Below are positions 16,003-24,183 of a stretch of 36,538 nucleotides of DNA, piece by piece. The notes beneath the pieces were generated by a model. It searched no databases. It had not been told where the DNA came from and saw only the letters and a list, made by a program, of their open reading frames with translations. The position numbers and the translations under genes were made by a program. Positions within the stretch are counted from its first letter, which is position 1; each line of letters opens with the position of its first letter. The DNA comes from a virus. The stretch spans positions 1-36,538 of the IMG/VR virus record IMGVR_UViG_3300045738_000553; one strand, written 5' to 3'.

Positions 16003-16786
16003 TTTGTCTGATTATGCGGTGATGATTAATGTCGAAGCGGGCGATGCCGTTCTGGCGCAGATCCAGCCTGCCGTGGACAGGGCGGTGGCTAGGTTCCTGC
16101 GATATGATCCAGCTCAGTCATCCCACACAGAGTATCTCCCACGGGTTGCTCACCCACAGGCCGGGATGGGTGGGGCAGGGCAGTGGAACTCAGATGGGAC
16201 AACGGCATTCTGGACGAGCCGGTATGGTGGGACACGCATGTCAGATGTCCTCCAGCTCCGGCACCTGCCGGTGAGAGGCACCCCGACAGTCAATGAGGAG
16301 CGGGGAGCATTGGCCGGTCAGAAGTCCGGGTCATTTGCCTCAGCTACCGCACTCACATCCGGCACAGGATTCTGGATGGATGCGTCAGAGAGCGATGGCG
16401 ATGGTGACCTGCTTTGCCGGTCTGGTCATGTGATCCGCAGAGGGAGTGCTTGGCCCAATGAATTGGGGTCGGTCAAGGTGGTGTACACGGCGGGGTATTC
16501 CGCAACAGAGTTTACCGGGACAGCGACCAGCGGAGTTGATGCCAGTGACATTGCGATGGCCTGCAAACTCCTGATGGAGAAGATGTACCAGACAGTGAAG
16601 GCCACGGGGTATTCATCTGGATCAGGGAGCGTGGCCGGTGTTAAGCTGTCAGAGCGGCTGGGTGATTACGGGTATTCAGTTGAGGGAAACACAGCCCGCA
16701 ATTTGGCGGGCATGGGAAAGAATATCGTTGGCGAGATCGCAGAGTTGCTGGCGCCACACATTAACTATGGCTGGGATGCCGGATAA
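15989..16786 (+). CDS. Head-tail connector protein (gp6-like)
   Basis: A 265-residue protein. The helical start (VMINVEAGDAVLAQIQPAVDRAVARFL), a beta section ending in GSVKVVYTAGYS, and a final helix pair (ASDIAMACKLLMEKMYQ) form the common pattern of gp6/gp15-type head-tail connectors, which ring the portal exit. The ATG at 15989 follows GGAGGGG. The connector start overlaps the previous gene by 14 bases. Adaptor and completion proteins follow in the usual order. Confidence 0.75.
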   Translation: MAIVNLSDYAVMINVEAGDAVLAQIQPAVDRAVARFLRYDPAQSSHTEYLPRVAHPQAGMGGAGQWNSDGTTAFWTSRYGGTRMSDVLQLRHLPVRGTPTVNEERGALAGQKSGSFASATALTSGTGFWMDASESDGDGDLLCRSGHVIRRGSAWPNELGSVKVVYTAGYSATEFTGTATSGVDASDIAMACKLLMEKMYQTVKATGYSSGSGSVAGVKLSERLGDYGYSVEGNTARNLAGMGKNIVGEIAELLAPHINYGWDAG

Positions 16787-16802
16787 CCAAGGAGAATGAG
16801 TC

Positions 16803-17321
16803 ATGGCAAAATCGTTGACGGCATCAGTGGACTTGAGGCTGGCTTGGGAGCATAGCAACACGCCTGATTCGGGCGGGCCGATCATCAAGGATTTCAACAA
16901 TCTGGCCTTGACTGATTCTTTTGCCGACGGCACCGGCATTGATTCAGCTGATCTGCTCTGGCACGATGTCCGCACATTGGCCACCGGGGTCAGTGAGGAT
17001 CTGGATTTGGCCGGTGGGGTGACGGATCAGTTTGGAGCCACGGTCACATTTGCGCGGGTGCGGGGGCTGGCCATTCGCAACCAGACAACAACAGCGGGAC
17101 ACATCCTTGAGGTTGGCGGGGCATCGAGCAATGATTGGCTGACTTGGCTGGGTGCGACTGGCGATGTTGTGAAGGTCGGGCCGGACGGTTGCCTGTTCCT
17201 GTGGAACCCATCAGCTGCGGCATTTGCTGTCACGGCGGGAACAGGGGATTTGCTCAAGATAAACAATGCCGGAGCTGCCGACACCACCTACCAGATTGTT
17301 GTGATTGGAGCGAGTGTATGA
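16803..17321 (+). CDS. Beta-rich virion protein, paralogue of the gene at 18628-19164
   Basis: A 172-residue protein. The centre and end (LATGVSEDLDLAGG, VRGLAIRN, WLTWLGATGDVVKVGPDG, FLWNPSAAAFAVT) match the product of 18628-19164 (LATGLEEDLDMFDLG, WTALLGATGTHDIGAGG, LQAYNPADPALVVT). It is Gly/Thr-rich and all beta, probably a connector-, neck- or capsid-bound structural protein. Two copies interleave with the connector genes. The specific function is unknown. Confidence 0.72.
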   Translation: MAKSLTASVDLRLAWEHSNTPDSGGPIIKDFNNLALTDSFADGTGIDSADLLWHDVRTLATGVSEDLDLAGGVTDQFGATVTFARVRGLAIRNQTTTAGHILEVGGASSNDWLTWLGATGDVVKVGPDGCLFLWNPSAAAFAVTAGTGDLLKINNAGAADTTYQIVVIGASV

Positions 17322-17689
17322 GCCTGCTGGAAACCAAATCAATGCCTCACCGGGTTGACATTGAGGAGACAGCGTACACCCGTGACGATATGGGCGGCAG
17401 CGAGGTCACGTACACAGTTGTGAAATCCTCAGTTCCAGCTTGGGTTCAGCCGGTGTTCGGCATGGAGCGTCAGCAATTTGATCAGCAGCAATTTCAGGTC
17501 ACACACAAAGTGTATTTCACTGAGAATCCAGACATGACTGATAGCGTCAACCGGATTGTCTGGCATCCAGTTGGAGGTGAGAGGCACCTGTTGGAATACA
17601 TTAGTGAGCGTGACGCTGGGGCCGGGCTGGGCAGGCTTCACCGGGTCAACGTCAAGGAACTGAGCAACAGACCAGAGGAGGATGACTGA
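17318..17689 (+). CDS. Head-tail adaptor (head closure) protein
   Basis: A 123-residue protein starting MSLLETKSMPHRVDIEE, overlapping the previous gene by ATGA. Beta strands with YTRDDMGGSEVTYTVV and VPAWVQPVFG, then VYFTENPDMTDSVNRIVWHP and a final YISERDAGAGLGRLHRVNV, match the small beta-barrel SPP1 gp16/HK97 head-tail joining family. These proteins close the connector and retain DNA. Position after the connector agrees. Confidence 0.75.
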   Translation: MSLLETKSMPHRVDIEETAYTRDDMGGSEVTYTVVKSSVPAWVQPVFGMERQQFDQQQFQVTHKVYFTENPDMTDSVNRIVWHPVGGERHLLEYISERDAGAGLGRLHRVNVKELSNRPEEDD

Positions 17690-18159
17690 TGGCAAAGGGC
17701 GTGACAGTTGTGTTCAGTCCCGCACTTGTTCAAAAGCAAGTCATTGCTGGGATGGTGAAGCGGTTCAAGGTATTGGGCGAACATCTCAAGAACAGGCACA
17801 TAATGGAGTTGAGTGTCCCGGTTGTGAAGGCCCGCAAGAAGCGACGGCGCACAACATCACGGGGAACCAAGGGGTCATCCTACACATATGCTGAACCGGA
17901 CAGCAGATCCAAACCCGGAGAATACCCCAGAGCAGAGACGGGTGAATTGCGGCGCAACACATTCAGTGAGGTGTCCTTGGAGATTGGGTTCATCAAGCTG
18001 GAGGTTGGGACAAGCAAGAAGTATGGTGAGATGCTTGAAACCAAGATGGATCGCAAGGGGTTGCGGGCCACTCTGATTTCCTCAATGCCGGACATCAGGA
18101 AAATACTGCTCACAAACCAAATGGAAAATGCCGCCTTCATGTTCACGAAAAAGTTGTAA
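17689..18159 (+). CDS. HK97 gp10-like neck/tail completion protein
   Basis: A 156-residue protein with a very basic middle (VVKARKKRRRTTSRGTKG). The core PGEYPRAETGELRRNTFSE and KLEVGTSKKYGEMLE matches the HK97 gp10 family, where a conserved TGELRRS-like motif and a following Y-G/A-x-x-x-E recur. Gp10-like proteins join the head to the tail. It follows the adaptor with one base of overlap. Confidence 0.75.
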   Translation: MAKGVTVVFSPALVQKQVIAGMVKRFKVLGEHLKNRHIMELSVPVVKARKKRRRTTSRGTKGSSYTYAEPDSRSKPGEYPRAETGELRRNTFSEVSLEIGFIKLEVGTSKKYGEMLETKMDRKGLRATLISSMPDIRKILLTNQMENAAFMFTKKL

Positions 18160-18161
18160 CC

Positions 18162-18605
18162 ATGCCGTCAGCAATCGGAATACTATCACGGGCCATCATG
18201 AAGCGTTGGGATGACGTTGCGCTTGACGGCACGTTCACGGGCGGCATTTGGAATGACGAAACACCAAGAGACAAGAAGCTGCCATATGTGGTCTTTGCAA
18301 TCCCAGACGGGGGTTCAGTGGAGGGGAGGTCAGTCAATCCGGGCGACAGCGGGCTGCGTCGCAGGGTACAGATGACACAGGTTGAGTTCGATGTTTATGA
18401 GCGGGGGAGGTCGAATGCGGGAACACTGGCAGACCTTCTGATCAAGCATTTTGACGACAAGCCACTTCCTGTTGAAGATGATGATGCGGGCGTGCTGGGG
18501 GTGCGGTATTTCAATGACTACTGCCTGCGGCAATCGGAGACGGTTTACAGGTGGGTCATTATTTTTGAAATCAGGTATTGGGTGTATGAACGGGTCAGCA
18601 GCTGA
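18162..18605 (+). CDS. Tail terminator/completion-like protein
   Basis: A 147-residue protein: an N-terminal helix, PYVVFAIPDGG, a beta section VQMTQVEFDVYER, a helix AGTLADLLIKHFDDKPLP and a closing strand VYRWVIIFEIRYWVYE. This alternation matches small tail completion proteins (gpU or DUF3168-like) that cap the tail tube. Gene order before the tail tube protein is as expected. Confidence 0.7.
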   Translation: MPSAIGILSRAIMKRWDDVALDGTFTGGIWNDETPRDKKLPYVVFAIPDGGSVEGRSVNPGDSGLRRRVQMTQVEFDVYERGRSNAGTLADLLIKHFDDKPLPVEDDDAGVLGVRYFNDYCLRQSETVYRWVIIFEIRYWVYERVSS

Positions 18606-18627
18606 TCCCACAAAGGAGTAAAGCACA

Positions 18628-19164
18628 ATGGGTACAAGAACAGTCACAGCCGTCGTCAAGGGGTCATTTCAATGCACGGTCAATAACCTGTTGAGCGATG
18701 GAACCAAAGCGCCAACGGTTGAGATCGGCGTTGCGTTGTCGGCTACACTGGGGCAGGGTACTGGATCAGGTCAGGCTGACCGGGCGTGGAGTGAGTACAG
18801 CCGGAGTCTGGCCACGGGGCTTGAGGAAGATCTGGATATGTTTGACTTGGGAACACGGGATGTTGGAGCCGGAGCCGGGCTGGACTCAATGGGGCAGTCG
18901 TGGGCAATATCAGAGGTTGTCGGCATATTGATTTACAATGCCGGGCCGGGGGTTCTGACCGTGAAACCTCAGACCGGAAATGGCTGGACAGCGTTGCTGG
19001 GTGCGACCGGCACTCACGACATTGGGGCAGGAGGGTTCCTGCAAGCATACAACCCGGCAGATCCAGCATTGGTCGTGACTGATACAACCAACCATTCGCT
19101 GAATTTTGAGGCAAGTGGCGGTACATGCGTGTATGATGTTCACCTGATCGCACGTTCAGCGTAG
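18628..19164 (+). CDS. Beta-rich virion protein, paralogue of the gene at 16803-17321
   Basis: A 178-residue Gly/Thr-rich protein sharing the LATG.EEDLD, LLGATG and YNPADPALVVT blocks with the product of 16803-17321. The N-terminal 60 residues differ. It lies between tail completion and tail tube genes. A structural role in the neck or tail is likely, though no named family is recognised. An AAAGGAG ribosome site precedes the ATG. Confidence 0.72.
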   Translation: MGTRTVTAVVKGSFQCTVNNLLSDGTKAPTVEIGVALSATLGQGTGSGQADRAWSEYSRSLATGLEEDLDMFDLGTRDVGAGAGLDSMGQSWAISEVVGILIYNAGPGVLTVKPQTGNGWTALLGATGTHDIGAGGFLQAYNPADPALVVTDTTNHSLNFEASGGTCVYDVHLIARSA

Positions 19165-19216
19165 AATGAAAGCACAATTCACCATTCGTTTGTTTTTGAT
19201 TTGAGGGAGATTAGAC

Positions 19217-19579
19217 ATGGCAGTTATCAGTGGAAAGAACGGTACAGTGAGCGTCGGTGGTGCGATTACAGATGCCACCGGTTGGTCGCTGTCGTTGACA
19301 TCAAACAACCCAGCGTATGCTTCATCCGACACGGATGGATACAAGAAGCGGGTTGGCGGTATCAAGGACACCACAGGCAGCTACTCGGCCAAGTACAACG
19401 GCGGGGTGGTCAGTGTGGGTTCTGAGCATACGGCAGCATCGTTCACGCTGGACGGTTCAACCAGCTGGAGCTTGGACATCATCATTGATGCCGTCAACTT
19501 GGAAGTTGATATGGATGACGGTGACGTTGTGGGCTACTCAGTTGACTTCAGTGGCAACGGAGCCATCACATCAGCCTGA
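19217..19579 (+). CDS. Major tail tube protein
   Basis: A 120-residue protein with the small tail-tube pattern: AVISGKNGTVSVGG, DATGWSLSLTSNNPAYASSDTDG, a middle KRVGGIKDTTGSYSAKYN loop and closing VVGYSVDFSGNGAI. These proteins form the hexameric rings of the siphovirus tail. It lies before a terminator and the tail chaperones, the standard order. GGGAGATTAGAC precedes the ATG. Confidence 0.82.
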   Translation: MAVISGKNGTVSVGGAITDATGWSLSLTSNNPAYASSDTDGYKKRVGGIKDTTGSYSAKYNGGVVSVGSEHTAASFTLDGSTSWSLDIIIDAVNLEVDMDDGDVVGYSVDFSGNGAITSA

Positions 19580-19625
19580 GCAGCGTGTCTGAAACGAGTG
19601 GTGCGCGCAACTGGAATGAAGACAT

Positions 19626-19671
19626 TGCCCGGTGTGTCGCATGAAGTCCATGCGTACACCGGGCATTTTTT
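19626..19671 (+). terminator. Rho-independent terminator after the tail tube gene
   Basis: A long stem pairs TGCCCGGTGT with ACACCGGGCA and continues inward through CGCATG and CATGCG around an AAGTC loop; six T residues follow. It would limit expression of chaperone and tape measure genes relative to the tail tube gene. Confidence 0.9.
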
Positions 19672-19700
19672 GAATGTAACCAAGAAGGGGTGAAGGGATT

Positions 19701-20240
19701 ATGCCAAACGGTATCAACAGAGCGGCGGGGTCACCGACAACCGTCAAGCTGGAAGGCAAGACATACATCATGGAGCCACTGACGCTCCGGGATTTTGGGA
19801 TCATTGAAAATGAATATCTCAAGCGGCGACCAAACCCGCTCAAGGCTGTGGCTGAGGTCAAGGATATTCTGGCAGAGGAGGATTATGAGAAGCTGTTGAC
19901 GCAGGCATATCGGGATGCCACGAATGTTTCAAAAGCATCACCTCAAGAGATTAGTGAATGGCTGGACACGCGGGATGGGGTGGTGTTCAGCATCTGGTTA
20001 TCCTTGCGAAAAAACCACCCGGAGCTGACAAAGGAAATGGCAGAAGCGGCCATCCAGCAGATGGGTGAGGAGCAACTGAAGAACATCGCTGAGAGCCGTG
20101 ATGTGGCGTCTGGGGTAGATGAGTTGGGAAACTCGACTGGCCTGAGTACAGGCCAAGAAAAAGTGAAAACTACAAGGACTTCATCAAGAGGCGGCAGAGG
20201 GAAATCAAGGAAGGCACGGGCGCCAAAGCGGGGGCGTTGA
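19701..20240 (+). CDS. Tail assembly chaperone, short form (gpG-like)
   Basis: A 179-residue zero-frame product. The body (TVKLEGKTYIMEPLTLRDFGIIE, SPQEISEWLDTRDGVVFSIW, LRKNHPELTKEMAEAAIQ) resembles tail chaperones that bind the tape measure. After residue 144 ribosomes that do not slip read a basic tail (SRGGRGKSRKARAPKRGR). Those that slip at 20126-20132 enter the longer form. The start ATG follows a GAAGGGATT site. The gene lies between tail tube and tape measure as in lambda and HK97. Confidence 0.85.
   Translation: MPNGINRAAGSPTTVKLEGKTYIMEPLTLRDFGIIENEYLKRRPNPLKAVAEVKDILAEEDYEKLLTQAYRDATNVSKASPQEISEWLDTRDGVVFSIWLSLRKNHPELTKEMAEAAIQQMGEEQLKNIAESRDVASGVDELGNSTGLSTGQEKVKTTRTSSRGGRGKSRKARAPKRGR
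20126..20132 (+). other. Programmed -1 frameshift site GGGAAAC
   Basis: The heptamer GGGAAAC is correctly phased on the zero-frame codons TTG GGA AAC. Lambda uses the near-identical GGGAAAG between G and T. The -1 frame has a TGA at 20120-20122 and is then open to 20506, so the slip lies just inside its open window. Confidence 0.85.
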
Positions 20241-20506
20241 GTTGGCGCAGGATGTTTCGTGATTTGACGGAAGCATACCGCTGGACACCGGAGGAGATCG
20301 GCAAGCTGACCTACTATCAGGCGCGCATGTATATGTGCAAGAAGGCTGAGTTGGGAGGGACTGTTTCGATGACGGTGGCTGAGGCTCAGGAGGCGGGCAT
20401 TGGGGGGCTGACTGAAGGCGACATGAGCATTGAGGAAAAGTATAGTGACGCAACGCCGACAACAAGGCGCAGCCGGCGTCCAGTGCGACGGCGCAGGAGG
20501 AAGTAA
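20132..20506 (+). CDS. Tail assembly chaperone, frameshift extension (gpT part of gpGT)
   Basis: This is the C-terminal 124 residues of the fusion made by -1 slippage; the full fusion runs from 19701 and is about 268 residues. The frame-2 reading across the junction is clearly coding: LDWPEYRPRKSENYKDF, then SWRRMFRDLTEAYRWTPEEIGKLTYYQARMYM, the small domain typical of gpT-like ends that recruit tail tube protein. A TTG at 20237 could start an unlinked product but has no ribosome site. The end is Arg-rich. It ends two bases before the tape measure gene. Confidence 0.83.
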   Translation, partial: LDWPEYRPRKSENYKDFIKRRQREIKEGTGAKAGALSWRRMFRDLTEAYRWTPEEIGKLTYYQARMYMCKKAELGGTVSMTVAEAQEAGIGGLTEGDMSIEEKYSDATPTTRRSRRPVRRRRRK

Positions 20507-20508
20507 TC

Positions 20509-23292
20509 ATGCCGACAAAAGTTGCTGAGGCATATGTCTCCATCAGGGCGAACACGGCCACGTTGATGGCCGACATGCAGGCAGCCAAGGGGATGACCAC
20601 GCAGGGGGCGATGGGGATGGGTGCCTCATTCCCGGCAGGCATGGGGCCGGGGATTGGGGCAGCACGTGCCCAGATCCAAACAATCCCAGCGACAACGGCG
20701 GTGGCGGCAGCGCAGGTCAAGGGGCAGACTGCGGCGATGGGTGCGTCATTCGGGGTGATGGCAAAGGGCATGTTGGGTGCTATGGGCATCATGGCCGGGG
20801 GCGTGGCGTTTATCGCTGGTGGTAAAGCGGCTGCCAACTTTGAGGAATCGTTGATCAATGCGACAGCGGCGATGCCTGACGCTGAAGAAAATATGAGGAT
20901 GCTGGAAGCAGCTGCGCGTGACTGGGGTATTGAGTCCGGTGTTGGTGCCGCCAAGGCAGCGGATGCCATTGGCTTCTTGGCCTTGGCCGGATATGACGCA
21001 GCAAAATCAGTGGCGGCGTTGCCCTTGGTTCTCAAGTTTGCCGGTGCGGGGGCATTTGATGCCGCCACGGGTTCCGACATCCTGACGGATGCGATGAGTG
21101 CGTTGGGGTTATCCTCTGACGATACCGCTGTCCACATGGAACGGATGACGATGGTTGCGGATCTGATGTCCAAGGCCAGCGTCACGGCCAACACCAGCGT
21201 CCAGCAGCTTGGTGAAGCCATGCTGATGAAAGCGGGGCCAGCGGCCAAGTCAGCCGGCATGGAGGTGCAAGATCTGACGGCCATGCTTATGATCTTTGCC
21301 GATCAGGGGCGGAAGGGGTCTGAGGCCGGTACACTTGCTGCGTCAACCATTCTTGGATTGAGCAAGTCAGCCGCAAAATTTGCCGACAGCAACCTGAACA
21401 AAATCGTGTTCGACAGTGCCGGTGAGATGAATTCTCTGGCCGATATTGTGGCGGGGCTGACGGCTGAATTTGGAGACATGAGCGTTGAGCAACGGACAGC
21501 GGCGTTGATGGCACTCGGAGTGAACAAGCAGGCTGCTGACGGTGTGAATCTGCTGATGGGGCAAACCAAGCAGCTTGAGAAGTACAACAACGCATTGGAT
21601 GAGTCGGCGGGAGCCACTGATGAATTGGCGACAAAGAAGTGGAAAGCGATGAACCAGCAGATGGGCGTCATCATGGCCCAGATGAAGGATTTTGCGATCT
21701 CAATAATTGGCCCATTTGTCTCCGGGTTGATCTCCATCATCAAGCCCATCGCCAACATCCTTGTGGGGATTGGTCGTTGGTCGCAGGCACACAACGACAT
21801 CCTCCCCAAGATTGGGAAAGTCATCGTGTCGGTGCTGGCACTCAAAGCGTTGCTGCCTCTGCTGGCTATCGGCATCAAGATGGTCGCCAAGGCACTGCTG
21901 GGGGCGATGATGTCCAACCCGTTCACTATGGTGATCATGGGGCTGGCCCTTGTGATTCAGTACATGATGGATGCGGCCAAGTCAGGGGCTGAGTGGATGA
22001 AGCCTATCACCGCTGGCATCCAAACGGTGATGGGGTGGCTGTCCATTTTCTGGACAAAGATCAAGCAGGTTGGTCAGGCGGTTATTGAATTTGTGACTCC
22101 GGCGTTCCTCTACATGCGAGATGTTGTGATCGGCATCGTCATGTTTTTCGTTGACCTCTGGCAAGGGTTCACTGACATGATGGACTCCAACATATCGGGA
22201 ACAAGAACGGGTTGGCAGACAGCATGGGAGGTAATACGAAATGTGTTTGAGGGCGTTGTGGCTGTGATGACGGGGATCTGGAATGCCCTGAGTTATGTCT
22301 TCATGGCTTCGATAAATGCCTTTGGTGACGCGTGGGCCTACATGATGGGAACAACCGTTGGTGAGGCTCTTTCTGGTGCGTGGGCCAAGATCATGGAGTG
22401 GCTTGGGGGGATGCTTGATATGATGAGCCTGCTGACAACCAACTGGAGCCTGACGTGGGAGCTGGTCAAGACGGTATTCTACCTGCGGTTTTTGCAGGTG
22501 TTAGACTTCTTCAAGACGGTTGTGGACTACATCATCGTGGGAGCGGCTACGCTGCTGGGTACATTCATTGGTACGTTCAAGGCCATCTGGGAATACATCA
22601 GGTACACGTTCCAAATGATCTGGGCAGTAATCAAGGCAACATTTGTCGGTCTGGTAGCGATGGCTGCTGAGGCTTGGAAGAAAATGACGTTCAGGGGGAG
22701 CGGCAAGTCACTGGGATCGCATTACAGTGAGGCGTTCGCACAGTCCATGAAGGATTCAGATGTGCAAGATCCCAAAGGGTTCAAGGAACAGATCACGGAG
22801 CAGGTTGAGAGGTTTGCCGGCCCAGCGGCAAGAGGGGCCGCCAAACGGCAGAAGCGGCGTGATGACGAGATCACTGTGCAGAAGGACAAGGCAGGCAGAA
22901 TCGTTGGGCAGATGATGGATCAGCGGGATGCGGAGCGGGCTTTGGAAGATGAAAAGAAAGAGCGTGAGATAGACAATGCTGAGGAGGTTGCTGAGGAGAA
23001 GAAAAAGAAAGGTGAGGAGGTTGCTGAAGCGGAAGCTGACGCATTGGAGGAGGCAATGTCTGGCAAAAAGATCGAGCCAGAGATTGGGTTCAAGGGCATA
23101 GCAGAATTTGGGCGGGCCATTCAGGAGGCCATGCTCAAGACAGATGAAAAAGAGAAAGCAAGAGACGACAAGCAGGCCAAGGATACAACGGGCATTCTGG
23201 ATGTTGGTGAGCGGCAGCTTGTCGTACAGGAGAAGCAGCTGGAGGTGTCGCAGGAGCAGAATCAGGCCGGTGGCCTCACGGCCCCAGCCTAG
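20509..23292 (+). CDS. Tape measure protein
   Basis: A 927-residue protein that sets tail length and occupies the tail lumen. The N-terminal 350 residues follow the TP901-type core: ANFEESLINATAAMPDAEEN, AIGFLALAGYDAAKSVAALP, QLGEAMLMKAGPAAKSAGM. Hydrophobic segments lie at about 75-105 and 440-490 (LLPLLAIGIKMVAKALLGAM). Residues about 780-850 are a charged Lys/Glu coiled coil. At roughly 1.5 angstroms per residue, the length suggests a tail near 140 nm. AGGAGG precedes the ATG. No peptidase domain is visible. Confidence 0.9.
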   Translation: MPTKVAEAYVSIRANTATLMADMQAAKGMTTQGAMGMGASFPAGMGPGIGAARAQIQTIPATTAVAAAQVKGQTAAMGASFGVMAKGMLGAMGIMAGGVAFIAGGKAAANFEESLINATAAMPDAEENMRMLEAAARDWGIESGVGAAKAADAIGFLALAGYDAAKSVAALPLVLKFAGAGAFDAATGSDILTDAMSALGLSSDDTAVHMERMTMVADLMSKASVTANTSVQQLGEAMLMKAGPAAKSAGMEVQDLTAMLMIFADQGRKGSEAGTLAASTILGLSKSAAKFADSNLNKIVFDSAGEMNSLADIVAGLTAEFGDMSVEQRTAALMALGVNKQAADGVNLLMGQTKQLEKYNNALDESAGATDELATKKWKAMNQQMGVIMAQMKDFAISIIGPFVSGLISIIKPIANILVGIGRWSQAHNDILPKIGKVIVSVLALKALLPLLAIGIKMVAKALLGAMMSNPFTMVIMGLALVIQYMMDAAKSGAEWMKPITAGIQTVMGWLSIFWTKIKQVGQAVIEFVTPAFLYMRDVVIGIVMFFVDLWQGFTDMMDSNISGTRTGWQTAWEVIRNVFEGVVAVMTGIWNALSYVFMASINAFGDAWAYMMGTTVGEALSGAWAKIMEWLGGMLDMMSLLTTNWSLTWELVKTVFYLRFLQVLDFFKTVVDYIIVGAATLLGTFIGTFKAIWEYIRYTFQMIWAVIKATFVGLVAMAAEAWKKMTFRGSGKSLGSHYSEAFAQSMKDSDVQDPKGFKEQITEQVERFAGPAARGAAKRQKRRDDEITVQKDKAGRIVGQMMDQRDAERALEDEKKEREIDNAEEVAEEKKKKGEEVAEAEADALEEAMSGKKIEPEIGFKGIAEFGRAIQEAMLKTDEKEKARDDKQAKDTTGILDVGERQLVVQEKQLEVSQEQNQAGGLTAPA

Positions 23293-23308
23293 ACCAAAGG
23301 GAAATCAA

Positions 23309-24160
23309 ATGCCGTACACCATCACAGGTGACTACTATCGTGAGTTGGGGGGCAGTCCCACCTACCAAAAGAGCAAAGATTCAGCAGCAGGAAGCGACAC
23401 GTGGATGATGCCGTGGGTGGCGGCATTTCAATTTGCAAATTATGTGGTTCCAGAGCCTATCCAAGTTGGCCCATTCACCATCCACCCGGTCACTTGGGGT
23501 TTCAGATATGACGGCTCACTGAGAGCAGAGTCAGTCGATGTGTCACCGTGGTACGGTGAGGAACCGGGCATGACGGGAATTTCTGAAGCATCAGATTGGG
23601 CCAAGGTCAAGGTGTCCTACAAAACACCGGAGGAGCCAGATGAGGAGGAGGAGGATGAGGATGACCCGGAGACATTCCTGACGCACAAGATCACCATTGG
23701 TGCGGAGATGATGACGGTGCCTCCACGGATGGTTCTCACTGAGAATGCCTCCACGGTTGCCCCTGACGTTGAAGACATCATGACGGATGAAGATGCCCCG
23801 ATCACCCTCCTCATGCCGACAGCGGAACATCAGCTGACGTGGAAGAAAGTTTTGTCGCCTCCATTTGGAGCAATCTATGACTCCATTGGCAAGATAAACT
23901 CCAATGCATTCTTGAACGCCAAGGTGGGAACATTGATGTTCTTGGGTGTTGATGCGAACAGGGAGTTCACGACGGGCGGTCAAAAACCTTGGACGCTGGA
24001 CTACCGGTTTTCACATCGTGTTGCATTGCCCGCAAATGTTGTTGGAGCGCCATTTGGCTGGAATCATTTTTATGTTCCCAAGTTGGGCATATGGGTCAAG
24101 CTGAGGTTCAACGGGGAGCATGCGTACCAATCAGTTGACTTCCAAGGTCTGTTCACCTAA
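23309..24160 (+). CDS. Distal tail structural protein
   Basis: A 283-residue protein starting MPYTITGDYYRELGGSPTY. It has a beta-rich start (PFTIHPVTWGFRYDG), an acidic loop of ten Glu/Asp residues at about 112-124 and a C-terminal section (KPWTLDYRFSHRVALP, PFGWNHFYVP) with tail-tip character. It lies immediately after the tape measure, where distal tail or baseplate hub proteins are found. The earlier in-frame starts lie inside the tape measure gene; AAAGGGAAA supports 23309. No specific family is recognised. Confidence 0.72.
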   Translation: MPYTITGDYYRELGGSPTYQKSKDSAAGSDTWMMPWVAAFQFANYVVPEPIQVGPFTIHPVTWGFRYDGSLRAESVDVSPWYGEEPGMTGISEASDWAKVKVSYKTPEEPDEEEEDEDDPETFLTHKITIGAEMMTVPPRMVLTENASTVAPDVEDIMTDEDAPITLLMPTAEHQLTWKKVLSPPFGAIYDSIGKINSNAFLNAKVGTLMFLGVDANREFTTGGQKPWTLDYRFSHRVALPANVVGAPFGWNHFYVPKLGIWVKLRFNGEHAYQSVDFQGLFT

Positions 24161-24183
24161 GCCAGACGGGGCGTGGCGGCAGC

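Noticed and set aside
20205-21284. 359-codon antisense frame across the tape measure start
   Set aside because: Shadow of an Ala/Met/Gly-rich gene; Ser/Ala/Pro-biased composition and opposite to the operon.
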